From Photobacterium alginatilyticum (GTDB taxonomy: Bacteria > Pseudomonadota > Gammaproteobacteria > Enterobacterales > Vibrionaceae): a DNA stretch of 54,442 bases. The position numbers were made by a program, and so were the translations under genes. Shown in pieces: positions 1-8,141 of the stretch (position 1 is the stretch's first letter; the number at the start of each line of letters is the position of its first letter). The DNA lies in contig NZ_RSEJ01000037.1 of assembly GCF_009910675.1 (NCBI RefSeq), positions 448-54,889 of the forward strand. Reading direction: 5' to 3'. The notes below the pieces were generated by a model, which was not told where the DNA came from, did no database searches, and saw nothing but the letters and a program-made list of their open reading frames with translations.

Positions 1-18
1 AACGGTGAAAAATACGGA

Positions 19-95
<77 letters not shown>

Positions 96-113
96 ATTCT
101 CTTATGAGAAAAT

Positions 114-189
114 GCGACACTAGCTCAGCTGGTAGAGCGCAACCTTGCCAAGGTTGAGGTCACGAGTTCGAACCTCGTGTGTCGCTCCA
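114..189 (+). tRNA. tRNA-Gly (GCC)
   Basis: A 76-nt cloverleaf with anticodon GCC (CTTGCCAAG loop), a 7-bp acceptor stem (GCGACAC/GTGTCGC), the T-loop GTTCGAACC and encoded CCA. Glycine tRNA genes also lie beside queG in E. coli (glyVXY), so the position is syntenic. The last 18 nt are imperfectly repeated at 287-304. Confidence 0.97.
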
Positions 190-190
190 A

Positions 191-219
191 TTTCACTATC
201 GCTATATCTGATAGTGAAA
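191..219 (+). other. Hairpin downstream of tRNA-Gly
   Basis: A perfect 10-bp stem (TTTCACTATC / GATAGTGAAA) begins one base after the tRNA CCA end. No T-run follows, so it is more likely a 3'-processing or protection structure of the tRNA precursor than an intrinsic terminator. Confidence 0.5.
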
Positions 220-286
220 CGGCAAAACTACTACTGTGAAGTATTAGTCCAAATGCAGCATTCCTGGGTTACTCGATCACCGATAG

Positions 287-304
287 CCTTGTGTGTTGCT
301 CCAA
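287..304 (+). repeat. Degenerate copy of the tRNA-Gly 3' end
   Basis: CCTTGTGTGTTGCTCCAA matches the last 17 nt of tRNA-Gly plus the following base (173-190) at 16 of 18 positions; both differences are C-to-T. It lies 114 bp downstream of the intact end. A hairpin with a TTCG tetraloop (305-330; stem GTTCC..GTAGC/GCTAC..GGAAC) follows at once. It could be the decayed remains of a tandem tRNA gene or an old attachment-site scar. Confidence 0.55.
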
Positions 305-541
305 GTTCCGTAGCTTCGGCTACAAGGAACCATAAGAAGCAGTCAGCTTCGACGACATCATCAGAATTTTACCGAGACAGTCTTTAGTGACTGATTTTGT
401 ATCTTAGGTAAATACGATGCTCTGTAAGCCAATGCCGTGAGGTATTGGTGCCAAATGACGACACATGCTCTTTGATTTAGCTGATACCAGTAGTTGGCTT
501 ATACGCTGCTGATGAGGACTTGTGAATCGTATCTGCTCTCT

Positions 542-919
542 TTATCCAGAATCAATAATTGCCTGAATGCTGATATATTCTGGGCTGCTGTCTTGATCTT
601 TGGAACAAATCATTAGTTAGTACACAGACTTATCCACATGAGTCAAACTGTGGGTAAGTCAGTTGATTACGTGTGCCGACTCCGTGTGAATAACTCCTTT
701 CTCCCAATAAATCCACCTCGGAAAAAAGTTATCCCAGAAAAATTATCAACAAGGTAAGGTGTTGATATTGCTGTATTTTAATATCTTTATTCAATATTTA
801 TATACAGCCTGATCAATATGTTTTGTCTTGGGATAACTGCTTTGATTCCCTGCATTCAGGCCTGTGTTTAATATTTTACGACTAGGGATAAAATCGTGGG
901 GATGAAATTGTTTTCCACA
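542..919. other. DnaA-box cluster, candidate datA-like locus
   Basis: Seven 9-mers here match TTATNCACA at 8 or 9 positions. On the plus strand they are 542-550 (TTATCCAGA), 630-638 (TTATCCACA, perfect), 743-751 (TTATCAACA) and 911-919 (TTTTCCACA). On the minus strand they are 649-657 (TTACCCACA), 685-693 (TTATTCACA, perfect) and 863-871 (TTAAACACA). The boxes at 630 and 649 face each other across 10 bp. A perfect IHF consensus lies between them and the right-hand boxes. The remainder of the 190-991 intergenic region holds no convincing gene. In E. coli the DnaA-inactivating locus datA (DnaA boxes plus an IHF site) lies, as I recall, between the glycine tRNA operon and queG, which is this position. 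The box cluster is seen directly; the function is inferred. Confidence 0.6.
755..767 (-). promoter_or_regulatory. IHF consensus site inside the DnaA-box cluster
   Basis: Read on the minus strand, TATCAACACCTTA fits WATCAANNNNTTR at every specified position. The stretch on the 5' side of the core (768-810 on the plus strand) is very AT-rich, as is usual for strong IHF sites. It lies between the DnaA boxes at 743 and 863. In E. coli datA, IHF binding is needed for DnaA-ATP hydrolysis. Confidence 0.55.
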
Positions 920-991
920 TTCATGCAGAAGCCTGATTTCGCTCCCAGTTTGTGTGTCCATAAATGTGCAGACGCTTAAAGGTCCCCGGGG

Positions 992-2125
992 TTACGCATC
1001 TCGCGGCAGGCCTTTTTCGACAATCCTGATCAGCCTTTTGGTTTTGCCCGGCAATATCTCAATGGCATGTTCCTGACGCCTCTTCGTTTGTATTTCCATT
1101 GCCCAGTGAATATGAATATCAAGCAATTCGTTTTCTCCAAGGCGCTGTTCCAAAGCCTCAAAGATATCTACGCTATATGGTGCGTTACCCATAGCAATCG
1201 TTAAGTTACGCAACCATTGGATATGACCGATACGCCGGATTGCCGAACCTTCCGTATTTTTCAAAAACTGTTTTTCTGTCCATTGGTACAGCACATGCAG
1301 TGGCTGTTGATACAGGCTATCACGACAATGATAGTCAACTTCTTCGGTAAGATCCGAAAAACGGTTAAACGGGCAGACCAGCTGACAATCGTCACAGCCG
1401 TAAATCCGGTTGCCAATGAGCTCTCGCAGCTCTTCAGGGATAATACCGTCAAACTCAATGGTGAGGTAGGAGATGCAGCGCCTGGCATCAACGACGCCTT
1501 CCTCAACAATGGCTCCGGTGGGGCAGCTGGTCATACAGGCAACACACTTGCCGCATTGGTTGTCGATGGGTGTATCGACTGGGAGAGGGAGATCAATGAA
1601 CAATTCGCCAAGAAAAAACCAAGAGCCAGCTTCCGGGCTAAGGATTAGTGAGTGCTTCCCTGTCCAGCCCAGGCCGGCTTTTTCTGCCAGAGGGCGTTCA
1701 AGAATGGGGGCCGAGTCGACAAAAGGACGGTAGCCGAACTTGCCCACCTCTTGTTCGATAAGCTGGCCAAGGCGCTTCAGACGATTACGAATCAGCTTGT
1801 GGTAATCACGTCCCAGCGAATAGCGGCTGATGTAGGCGGTGTCGGGCTGTTTGAGGCTCTGGGCAAACCCGGCCTCAGGAGGCAGGTAGTTCATCCGCAC
1901 ACTGATAACCCGAACTGTACCGGGGTGCAGTTCGGCGGGACGGGCTCGCATCATACCGTGGCGGGCCATCCAGTCCATGTCACCGTGATAGCCGGCATCA
2001 ATCCAGCGCTGAAGCTGAGCCTCGTGCTGGTGAAGATCTATATCGCTGATCCCCACTTGCTGGAAGCCGAGTTCCTTGCCCCATTGTTTGATTTTCTGGG
2101 TCAGTTCGCTGTAGTCGATGTTCAT
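992..2125 (-). CDS. queG: Epoxyqueuosine reductase QueG
   Basis: Catalyses the last step of queuosine synthesis, reducing epoxyqueuosine to queuosine in tRNAs with GUN anticodons; a cytoplasmic cobalamin and iron-sulfur enzyme. The 377-residue product has the QueG core (FVDSAPILERPLAEKAGLG around residue 135, containing the proposed catalytic Asp) and two ferredoxin-like cysteine clusters, CGKCVACMTSCP near 190 and CDDCQLVCP near 240. A HEAT-like tail (IRRIGHIQWLRNL) follows. I chose the ATG at 2125 because MNIDYSELTQKIKQWGKELGFQ is where the family begins. The frame stays open upstream to a GTG at 2266, but that adds 47 residues foreign to the family. Divergent from nnr, as in E. coli. Confidence 0.95.
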   Translation of the reverse strand: MNIDYSELTQKIKQWGKELGFQQVGISDIDLHQHEAQLQRWIDAGYHGDMDWMARHGMMRARPAELHPGTVRVISVRMNYLPPEAGFAQSLKQPDTAYISRYSLGRDYHKLIRNRLKRLGQLIEQEVGKFGYRPFVDSAPILERPLAEKAGLGWTGKHSLILSPEAGSWFFLGELFIDLPLPVDTPIDNQCGKCVACMTSCPTGAIVEEGVVDARRCISYLTIEFDGIIPEELRELIGNRIYGCDDCQLVCPFNRFSDLTEEVDYHCRDSLYQQPLHVLYQWTEKQFLKNTEGSAIRRIGHIQWLRNLTIAMGNAPYSVDIFEALEQRLGENELLDIHIHWAMEIQTKRRQEHAIEILPGKTKRLIRIVEKGLPRDA

Positions 2126-2355
2126 GCTCTGATTCACAGTGTGGCTGAATTCTTGGGGGCCGAAGTGTAACACAATCACCATTGCTTTCACTGATAATAG
2201 AAAACTCAGCAAGAATGGGAGCAGAAATACTTTTTTGACATTGTACCGGGCGGTAGTTTTGGGCACTATTTATTCATTATGTGGTTTGGTTGCCCTACCT
2301 ATGCTGATTTTGGCAACCGTGAAGAACGTTAGCGGCTCAGAGGTAAGGCAATACC

Positions 2356-3843
2356 ATGGTGACTTCGCAACTACCGACACACTTATACCGCGCCGAACAG
2401 GTTCGCCACGGCGAGCAGTTGGCGGCCAGGGCAATGCAGCTTGAGATGTACCAGTTAATGGAAAGAGCCGGGCAGGCGGTATTTTCGCATTTTCGCCAAC
2501 AGTACCCGGAGGCTGCTTCACTGCTGGTATGTTGTGGTGGTGGTAATAACGGCGGGGATGGTTATGTTGTGGCCCGGCTGGCCCGGGAATCGGGGCTGGC
2601 GGTAACGCTGTGGCAGTTGGGACAGCCCGAACGCTTGTCGGGGGATGCCGCCCGAGCCCGGGATGCCTGGCTTGCCTGTGGTGGGACAATAACGCCGCCG
2701 CAGCCCAGGGTTCCGGATTCCGCCGAGGTGATCGTTGATGCCTTGCTGGGAACCGGACTGAAAGGGAGCGTCCGGGAAGACAGTGCCGGGCTGATTAGCC
2801 TAATTAATCAGGCTGGACGGCCGGTTGTCGCAGTCGACGTACCATCTGGGCTATGTGCTGATACGGGCAATATCCTTGGCACGGTTATTCAGGCACAATC
2901 GACAGTGACCTTCATCGGCCTGAAGCAAGGATTGTGTACCGGGCAGGCGGCTCAGTACTGCGGAGAGGTACTTTTTGCCGGCTTGGATGTCGATGATGCT
3001 TTTTGTCAGCAGGTGCAGCCGTCGGCTTACCGGATCTGTCAGGATGCGGTGAAGCAGTGTTTACCCCGCCGCGATCGCACTGCACACAAGGGCGATCATG
3101 GTCGGGTATTATGTGCCGGTGGTGATGTGGGGATGGCCGGTGCCATTCGGCTGGCTGCCGAAGCTTGTGCAAGAAGCGGAGCCGGGCTGACTGCGGTGAT
3201 CACCCAGCCTGACAATGTGCTGTCAATTGTTACCGCCAGACCTGAGATAATGGTGCAGGGGTGGCAAGATAAAGCCCATGAAATCAGGCAGAGGCTGGAG
3301 TGGGCCGATGTTATTGTGATAGGGCCAGGCCTGGGGCAGAGTGACTGGAGCAAGGCACTGTTGTTCCACTTTGACGCTACCGAGAAAACGATGGTCGTCG
3401 ATGCCGATGGATTGAACTTATTGGCCCTCTCACCAGACTATAAAAATAATCGTATAATGACGCCGCATCCGGGAGAAGCGGCCCGGTTGCTAAATACCAC
3501 GGTCGCCGCTGTAGAGGCAGACCGGTTTGCTGCCGCGCAGTCGCTGCAGCAAAAGTTTGGCGGCGTCGTTGTTCTGAAAGGAGCCGGTACTCTGATCAAT
3601 GACGGTCGGCAGTGCTGGGTATGTACTGCCGGTAACCCTGGAATGGCGACTGGTGGCATGGGTGATGTGCTTTCTGGCATTATCGGGGCGTTGGCAGGGC
3701 AGGGGCTTTCATTATCGGAAGCCGCCCGGACTGGCGTCTGGATCCACAGCACCGCCGCTGATCTTTGTGCCCGGGAGGGGGAACGTGGTGTATTGGCCAG
3801 TGATCTGTTTCCTTATATTCGACAATTAGTAAACCCAAGATAA
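2356..3843 (+). CDS. nnr: Bifunctional NAD(P)H-hydrate epimerase / ADP-dependent dehydratase
   Basis: Repairs hydrated NADH and NADPH. The N-terminal YjeF_N domain (about residues 10-215, CGGGNNGGDGY near 57) epimerises R- and S-hydrates. The C-terminal ribokinase-like domain (about 225-490) dehydrates S-NAD(P)HX using ADP; HKGDHGRVL, HPGEAARLL and the glycine-rich GMATGGMGDVLSG near 430 mark it. The 495-residue length is close to E. coli YjeF. An AAGG ribosome-binding site lies 7 nt before the ATG. It is the first gene of a tightly packed run, and tsaE follows after 8 nt. Confidence 0.95.
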   Translation: MVTSQLPTHLYRAEQVRHGEQLAARAMQLEMYQLMERAGQAVFSHFRQQYPEAASLLVCCGGGNNGGDGYVVARLARESGLAVTLWQLGQPERLSGDAARARDAWLACGGTITPPQPRVPDSAEVIVDALLGTGLKGSVREDSAGLISLINQAGRPVVAVDVPSGLCADTGNILGTVIQAQSTVTFIGLKQGLCTGQAAQYCGEVLFAGLDVDDAFCQQVQPSAYRICQDAVKQCLPRRDRTAHKGDHGRVLCAGGDVGMAGAIRLAAEACARSGAGLTAVITQPDNVLSIVTARPEIMVQGWQDKAHEIRQRLEWADVIVIGPGLGQSDWSKALLFHFDATEKTMVVDADGLNLLALSPDYKNNRIMTPHPGEAARLLNTTVAAVEADRFAAAQSLQQKFGGVVVLKGAGTLINDGRQCWVCTAGNPGMATGGMGDVLSGIIGALAGQGLSLSEAARTGVWIHSTAADLCAREGERGVLASDLFPYIRQLVNPR

Positions 3844-3851
3844 AGATAACA

Positions 3852-4316
3852 ATGCAAACATTTGAAACACTGCTTGCCGATGAACAGGCAACCGTAGATT
3901 TAGGCCTTAAATTGGCAAAGGCATGTAAGCGCCAGACAACCATTTATTTGTATGGCGACTTGGGTGCAGGCAAGACCACATTTAGCCGGGGCTTTATTCG
4001 AGCCCTTGGCCATCAGGGCAATGTGAAGAGCCCGACTTATACCTTGGTGGAACCGTACGAACTGCCACCCTGGCAGGTGTACCATTTCGACTTGTATCGC
4101 CTGGCGGATCCTGAAGAGCTGGAGTTTATGGGGATCCGTGATTATTTCAGCAGTGACGCCATTTGTTTGGTGGAGTGGCCAGATAAGGGCGAGGGCTTGT
4201 TGCCTGAACCGGATCTGGAAATCGAAATGCGCTATGCCGGAGAGCAGCGAAAAGTGGTTGTTACCGCAAGAAATGAATATGGTCTAGAGTTGATCAAGCG
4301 TTTGGAGTTGTGTTGA
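3852..4316 (+). CDS. tsaE: tRNA threonylcarbamoyladenosine biosynthesis ATPase TsaE
   Basis: An essential P-loop ATPase that works with TsaB and TsaD to make t6A37 in ANN-decoding tRNAs. The Walker A motif is GDLGAGKTTFSRG (near residue 36), followed by the family signature SPTYTLVEPY and a Walker B-like region, ICLVEWPDKG. Its 154 residues match the usual length of about 153. Its end runs into the possible GTG/TTG starts of amiB, a sign of translational coupling. Confidence 0.96.
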   Translation: MQTFETLLADEQATVDLGLKLAKACKRQTTIYLYGDLGAGKTTFSRGFIRALGHQGNVKSPTYTLVEPYELPPWQVYHFDLYRLADPEELEFMGIRDYFSSDAICLVEWPDKGEGLLPEPDLEIEMRYAGEQRKVVVTARNEYGLELIKRLELC

Positions 4317-4321
4317 TCAGG

Positions 4322-6037
4322 ATGTCTTTACGGGCTTTTTTGTACTTATTATTTTTGGGGGTAGGGATGTTCGGCTCGGTGGCGATGGCCAACGAGCTGA
4401 AGAGCATTCGCGTCTGGCCCGCGCCAGATGAAACCCGCGTGGTGCTGGATCTGCAAGATGAGGTGACGTTTTCCTACTTCACTCTGACCAAGCCAGAGCG
4501 CCTGGTTGTCGATCTTAAAAATACCACCTTAAAAACCAAGTTGCCGGTAACGGTCAAAAACAGTGCGGTGTTGAAGAAAATTCGCAATAGCAGCGCACCG
4601 GAGAAAGGCACCTACCGTTTGGTGTTTGAAACCAAGACTGGCGTGAACCCAACTATTTTCAAGTTGGCACCAACGCCAGATGGCCATTATAGCCACCGTC
4701 TGGTGCTGGACCTGCCGCACAAGAAAAAGGCGGTGAAGGCCAAACCTGCGGCACCGAAAAAAACGGTGACGGAAAACCAGAAAGCCCTGTTGCCCTATGG
4801 CAATGATGACATCATCGTCGCCATTGATGCCGGTCATGGCGGGGAAGACCCTGGCTCTATCGGTCCGACACGTAAGTACGAGAAAAATGTCACTTTGGAT
4901 ATCTCGAAAAAAGTGGCGGCCAAAATCAATGCCACCCCGGGGATGAAAGCGGTACTGACCCGTCAGGCCGACTATTTTGTTAACCTCAACAAGCGCTCGG
5001 ACATTGCCCGCCGCAATAAGGCCCACCTGCTGGTATCTATCCATGCCGATGGATTCCACAAACCACAGCCTCGCGGGGCGTCGGTATGGGTACTCAATAC
5101 CCGCCGTGCCAATAGTGAAATTGGTCGTTGGATCGAACAGCATGAGAAGCAGTCAGAATTGCTTGGCGGCGGTGACGTGTTGTCCGGGGGGAACGATGAT
5201 CAGTACCTGAGCATGGCCGTCCTGGACTTGCAGTTCAGCCATTCCCAAAAAGAGGGGTATGATGTGGCGACGCGGGTACTGAAAGAGCTGAGCCGGGTGA
5301 CTACCCTGCATAAAAGCAAGCCGGAGCACGCTAGTCTGGCGGTGCTGAAATCGCCGGATATTCCGTCGTTGCTGGTCGAAACCGGATTCATTACCAACCC
5401 GAAGGAAGAGCGGTTGCTCAATTCACGCTCGCATCAGACCAAGCTGGCAAATGCCGTCTACAAAGGGGTGCTGGCTTACTTTAATGCCAAACCGCCGGAA
5501 GGTACTTTGTTTGCGGCGAGAAAAGGCGGGGTGAAACATAAGGTTACCTCTGGCCAATCCCTGAGTGTGATTGCCAGCAAGTACGGCACGTCGGTCGCGG
5601 CACTGAAGAAGGTCAATAAACTCAGCAGTAATACCCTGAAAGTCGGTCAGGTACTGGTGATCCCGGGGAGCACCGTTGCGGCGGCGAGCAGAACGGCGTC
5701 ATCGGCCTCGTCGAAGCCTGTACAACGCACGGTCACAGTCACGACCCATACGGTGAAGCGTGGCGAGTTTCTTGGCAAGATTGCAGCCAATTATGGCGTG
5801 ACGGTCGCCAGTATCCGCAGCCTGAATAAGTTACGCTCCGATGAGCTGGCGATTGGCCAGAAGCTAAAAATTGATACCAGTAACCGCAAGGCGATTAAGC
5901 ATACGGTGAAGCGTGGCGAGTTTCTGGGCAAGATTGCTTCCCGTTATGGGATCAGTGTGAATAGTCTCCGCCAGGCAAATAAGCTAAGCTCAGATACATT
6001 AGCGGTAGGCCAACAGCTAACCATCCCGAGTAGTTAA
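4322..6037 (+). CDS. amiB: N-acetylmuramoyl-L-alanine amidase AmiB with LysM repeats
   Basis: A periplasmic zinc amidase that splits septal peptidoglycan during daughter-cell separation and is activated by LytM factors. Order: signal peptide (hydrophobic stretch ending near AMAN), AMIN domain (about residues 25-130), Amidase_3 domain (IDAGHGGEDPGSIGP, LVSIHADG, LLVETGFITN; about 165-395), then three LysM modules. The last two share the near-identical opening HTVKRGEFLGKIA. E. coli AmiB lacks LysM; vibrio AmiB has it. The start is uncertain: GTG 4310, TTG 4313 (GGAG 5 nt upstream) and ATG 4322 are all possible, and the first two overlap tsaE. Confidence 0.93.
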   Translation: MSLRAFLYLLFLGVGMFGSVAMANELKSIRVWPAPDETRVVLDLQDEVTFSYFTLTKPERLVVDLKNTTLKTKLPVTVKNSAVLKKIRNSSAPEKGTYRLVFETKTGVNPTIFKLAPTPDGHYSHRLVLDLPHKKKAVKAKPAAPKKTVTENQKALLPYGNDDIIVAIDAGHGGEDPGSIGPTRKYEKNVTLDISKKVAAKINATPGMKAVLTRQADYFVNLNKRSDIARRNKAHLLVSIHADGFHKPQPRGASVWVLNTRRANSEIGRWIEQHEKQSELLGGGDVLSGGNDDQYLSMAVLDLQFSHSQKEGYDVATRVLKELSRVTTLHKSKPEHASLAVLKSPDIPSLLVETGFITNPKEERLLNSRSHQTKLANAVYKGVLAYFNAKPPEGTLFAARKGGVKHKVTSGQSLSVIASKYGTSVAALKKVNKLSSNTLKVGQVLVIPGSTVAAASRTASSASSKPVQRTVTVTTHTVKRGEFLGKIAANYGVTVASIRSLNKLRSDELAIGQKLKIDTSNRKAIKHTVKRGEFLGKIASRYGISVNSLRQANKLSSDTLAVGQQLTIPSS

Positions 6038-6056
6038 CCATACCTAGAAGTGAATT

Positions 6057-8141
6057 ATGCCTATTCAGATCTTGCCCGCCCGGCTGGCAAACCAAATTGC
6101 TGCAGGCGAAGTTGTCGAACGTCCTGCCTCGGTGGTCAAAGAGCTGGTAGAAAACAGTTTGGATGCCGGTGCTACCCGTATTGATATCGATATTGATAAG
6201 GGTGGCAGCCGGACTATCCGTATCCGCGATAATGGCAAGGGGATCCCGAAAGAGGAACTCAGCCTGGCTTTAAGCCGCCACGCTACGTCGAAAATTACCT
6301 CGTTAGACGATCTCGAGGCCATTATGAGCCTGGGCTTTCGTGGCGAGGCGCTGGCCAGTATCAGCTCGGTTTCCCGTCTGACCCTGACCTCCAAGACGGC
6401 GGTTCAGGAAGAGGCATGGTCAGCCTATGCCGAAGGGCGGGACATGGATGTACAGCTGAAACCGGCGGCCCACCCGGTGGGTACCACGCTGGAGGTGCTG
6501 GACCTGTTCTTCAACACCCCGGCCCGGCGCAAGTTTCTGCGGACCGAGAAAACCGAATTTAGCCACATTGATGAATTGCTCAAGCGCATCGCACTCAGCC
6601 GGCTGGATGTCACGATCAATCTGCGCCATAACGGCAAAATGATCCGCCAATATCGAGCCTCCCAAACCCAGGTACAAAAAGAGCGCCGTCTGGCAGCGGT
6701 GTGTGGCTCTACTTTTCTTAACCATGCACTGGCTGTCGAGCTGGAACATGGTGACTTGAAACTGTCGGGCTGGATCTGTAGCCCACAGGGAGCCAGAGCC
6801 CAGAACGATATTCAGTATTGCTACGTCAATGGCCGGATGATGAAGGACAAACTCATCAATCATGCCATCCGTCAGGCGTACGAAACCAGCCTTGCAGCTG
6901 ATCAGTATGCGGCCTATGTGCTGTTTATCGAGGTTGATCCGCACCAGGTGGATGTCAATGTCCATCCGGCGAAACATGAAGTGCGTTTCCATCAGGCGAG
7001 GCTGGTTCATGACTTTATCTGCCAGGGGCTGCAGAGCGCCCTGCAGCAAGGTCTGGAACACAGCCTGGAAGAGAGCAGCGAGGCTCTGTATCAGCCGCCT
7101 CGGCGGGGCAGTGCTGAAGCCAGCCAGGCTGTCGTCCCGCCAGATGATGGGATTGCCGAACCGTCGGCAGTCATGTCAGCGGTGGCGCGTACGCCTGATT
7201 ATCCCAATAAGGCTCATGCTAGTGAGTGGTTGCCAACCTCAAATCATCATGAGCATGGTGGCAGCTACCGTGAGGCGGGTGCCTCAAGGGCCTCGGGGAC
7301 AACTGGTGCCTCGGGGATGCCGAGAGGCCAGGGGCAGCAGCGCCAGTTCGGCCACGATGCACCGTCAAAACGCGAGGTTAGTGCTTACCAACAATTGATG
7401 CAAACACCGAAGCAGGCGGATTTTGAGCCTCTTTCTCAGGCACCTATACCGGTACCGACAGCTTCTTCTGCGCGGGAACCAGCCGTGCCCCGGCCAGAAC
7501 CAACGCCTCGTGGGCCGGAGACCCGCTCTCCGACAACGCCAGTTCGCCAAACGGCCATTGATGCGCAGAATGGGATTGGTTTGGGCAAAGCTCTGTGTTT
7601 GACGCAGCAGCGGTACTTGCTGCTGAGTCGAGATAACGGGGTATTTGTTCTCTCGCTGGACAACGCACAGCGCCTGCGTTGCAAGGGTCAGCTGCAGCTG
7701 GCCCAAACGGAAGGGCTGAAACCGCAGCCATTGTTGATCCCACATTCCGTACCGGTCGAGCCAGGCATGATAGAATGTTCAGAACAGCATGCTCAATTGC
7801 TCAAGCAACTGGGCATTCATCTTAAAGCCAAGGGTAAAAACGGGCTGATCATCATGTCAGTTTGTATGCCGCTTAGGCAGCAAAACCTGCAACAGCTGAT
7901 CCCGGCCCTGTTGGGGTATCTGGCTTTGGTAGCCGATGACCCTGAAGCGCAGGGGTGGGATAAGCTGCTGGACTGGTTAGCATCGCAGCTCGTGATTCCG
8001 ACCGAAGGCTTCAGTTTGTCGCAGGCTATACAGCTGGTGACGGATTTGGAACAGCTATGGGGAGATTCACTTGAACACTATTATCCAAACTTGCTGCGTC
8101 CGGTTGACGTCGGCGCGGCAATAGAAGCATTTGATTTATGA
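6057..8141 (+). CDS. mutL: DNA mismatch repair protein MutL
   Basis: A GHKL-ATPase matchmaker linking MutS mismatch recognition to MutH and UvrD. N-terminal motifs are ENSLDAGA, DNGKGIP, SRHATSK and GFRGEALASI within the first 105 residues, followed by the transducer domain to about 335 (VDVNVHPAKHEVRFH). A Pro/Ser/Gly/Gln-rich linker follows (about 340-510, with tandem ASG-type repeats around 7265-7320). The C-terminal dimerisation domain begins at LGKALCLTQQRYLLL. No metal-binding endonuclease motif (DQHAAHER type) is seen, which fits the MutH-dependent E. coli class. It overlaps miaA by 4 nt. Confidence 0.96.
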   Translation: MPIQILPARLANQIAAGEVVERPASVVKELVENSLDAGATRIDIDIDKGGSRTIRIRDNGKGIPKEELSLALSRHATSKITSLDDLEAIMSLGFRGEALASISSVSRLTLTSKTAVQEEAWSAYAEGRDMDVQLKPAAHPVGTTLEVLDLFFNTPARRKFLRTEKTEFSHIDELLKRIALSRLDVTINLRHNGKMIRQYRASQTQVQKERRLAAVCGSTFLNHALAVELEHGDLKLSGWICSPQGARAQNDIQYCYVNGRMMKDKLINHAIRQAYETSLAADQYAAYVLFIEVDPHQVDVNVHPAKHEVRFHQARLVHDFICQGLQSALQQGLEHSLEESSEALYQPPRRGSAEASQAVVPPDDGIAEPSAVMSAVARTPDYPNKAHASEWLPTSNHHEHGGSYREAGASRASGTTGASGMPRGQGQQRQFGHDAPSKREVSAYQQLMQTPKQADFEPLSQAPIPVPTASSAREPAVPRPEPTPRGPETRSPTTPVRQTAIDAQNGIGLGKALCLTQQRYLLLSRDNGVFVLSLDNAQRLRCKGQLQLAQTEGLKPQPLLIPHSVPVEPGMIECSEQHAQLLKQLGIHLKAKGKNGLIIMSVCMPLRQQNLQQLIPALLGYLALVADDPEAQGWDKLLDWLASQLVIPTEGFSLSQAIQLVTDLEQLWGDSLEHYYPNLLRPVDVGAAIEAFDL

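Noticed and set aside
145..387. Open frame of 80 codons beginning inside tRNA-Gly
   Set aside because: It overlaps the tRNA and the tRNA-like repeat, has no ribosome-binding site, and its composition does not look coding.
542..919. A second chromosomal origin or oriC
   Set aside because: DnaA boxes are present, but there is no 13-mer AT-rich unwinding array, no GATC clustering, and no dnaA, gidA or mnmG neighbour. The gene context fits datA rather than oriC.
1217..2170. Long plus-strand frames opposite queG (1217-1648, 1652-2170)
   Set aside because: They are antisense to a well-supported gene, and their protein sequence resembles no family. High-GC third positions on the minus strand explain them.
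2126..2266. Upstream extension of queG to a GTG, adding a hydrophobic 47-residue N-terminus
   Set aside because: The extension has no place in the QueG family, and the protein is cytoplasmic. The ATG at 2125 starts exactly at the conserved N-terminus.
4529..5143. 204-codon minus-strand frame inside amiB
   Set aside because: It lies wholly within the amidase gene, whose motifs are clear on the plus strand. Shadow frame.
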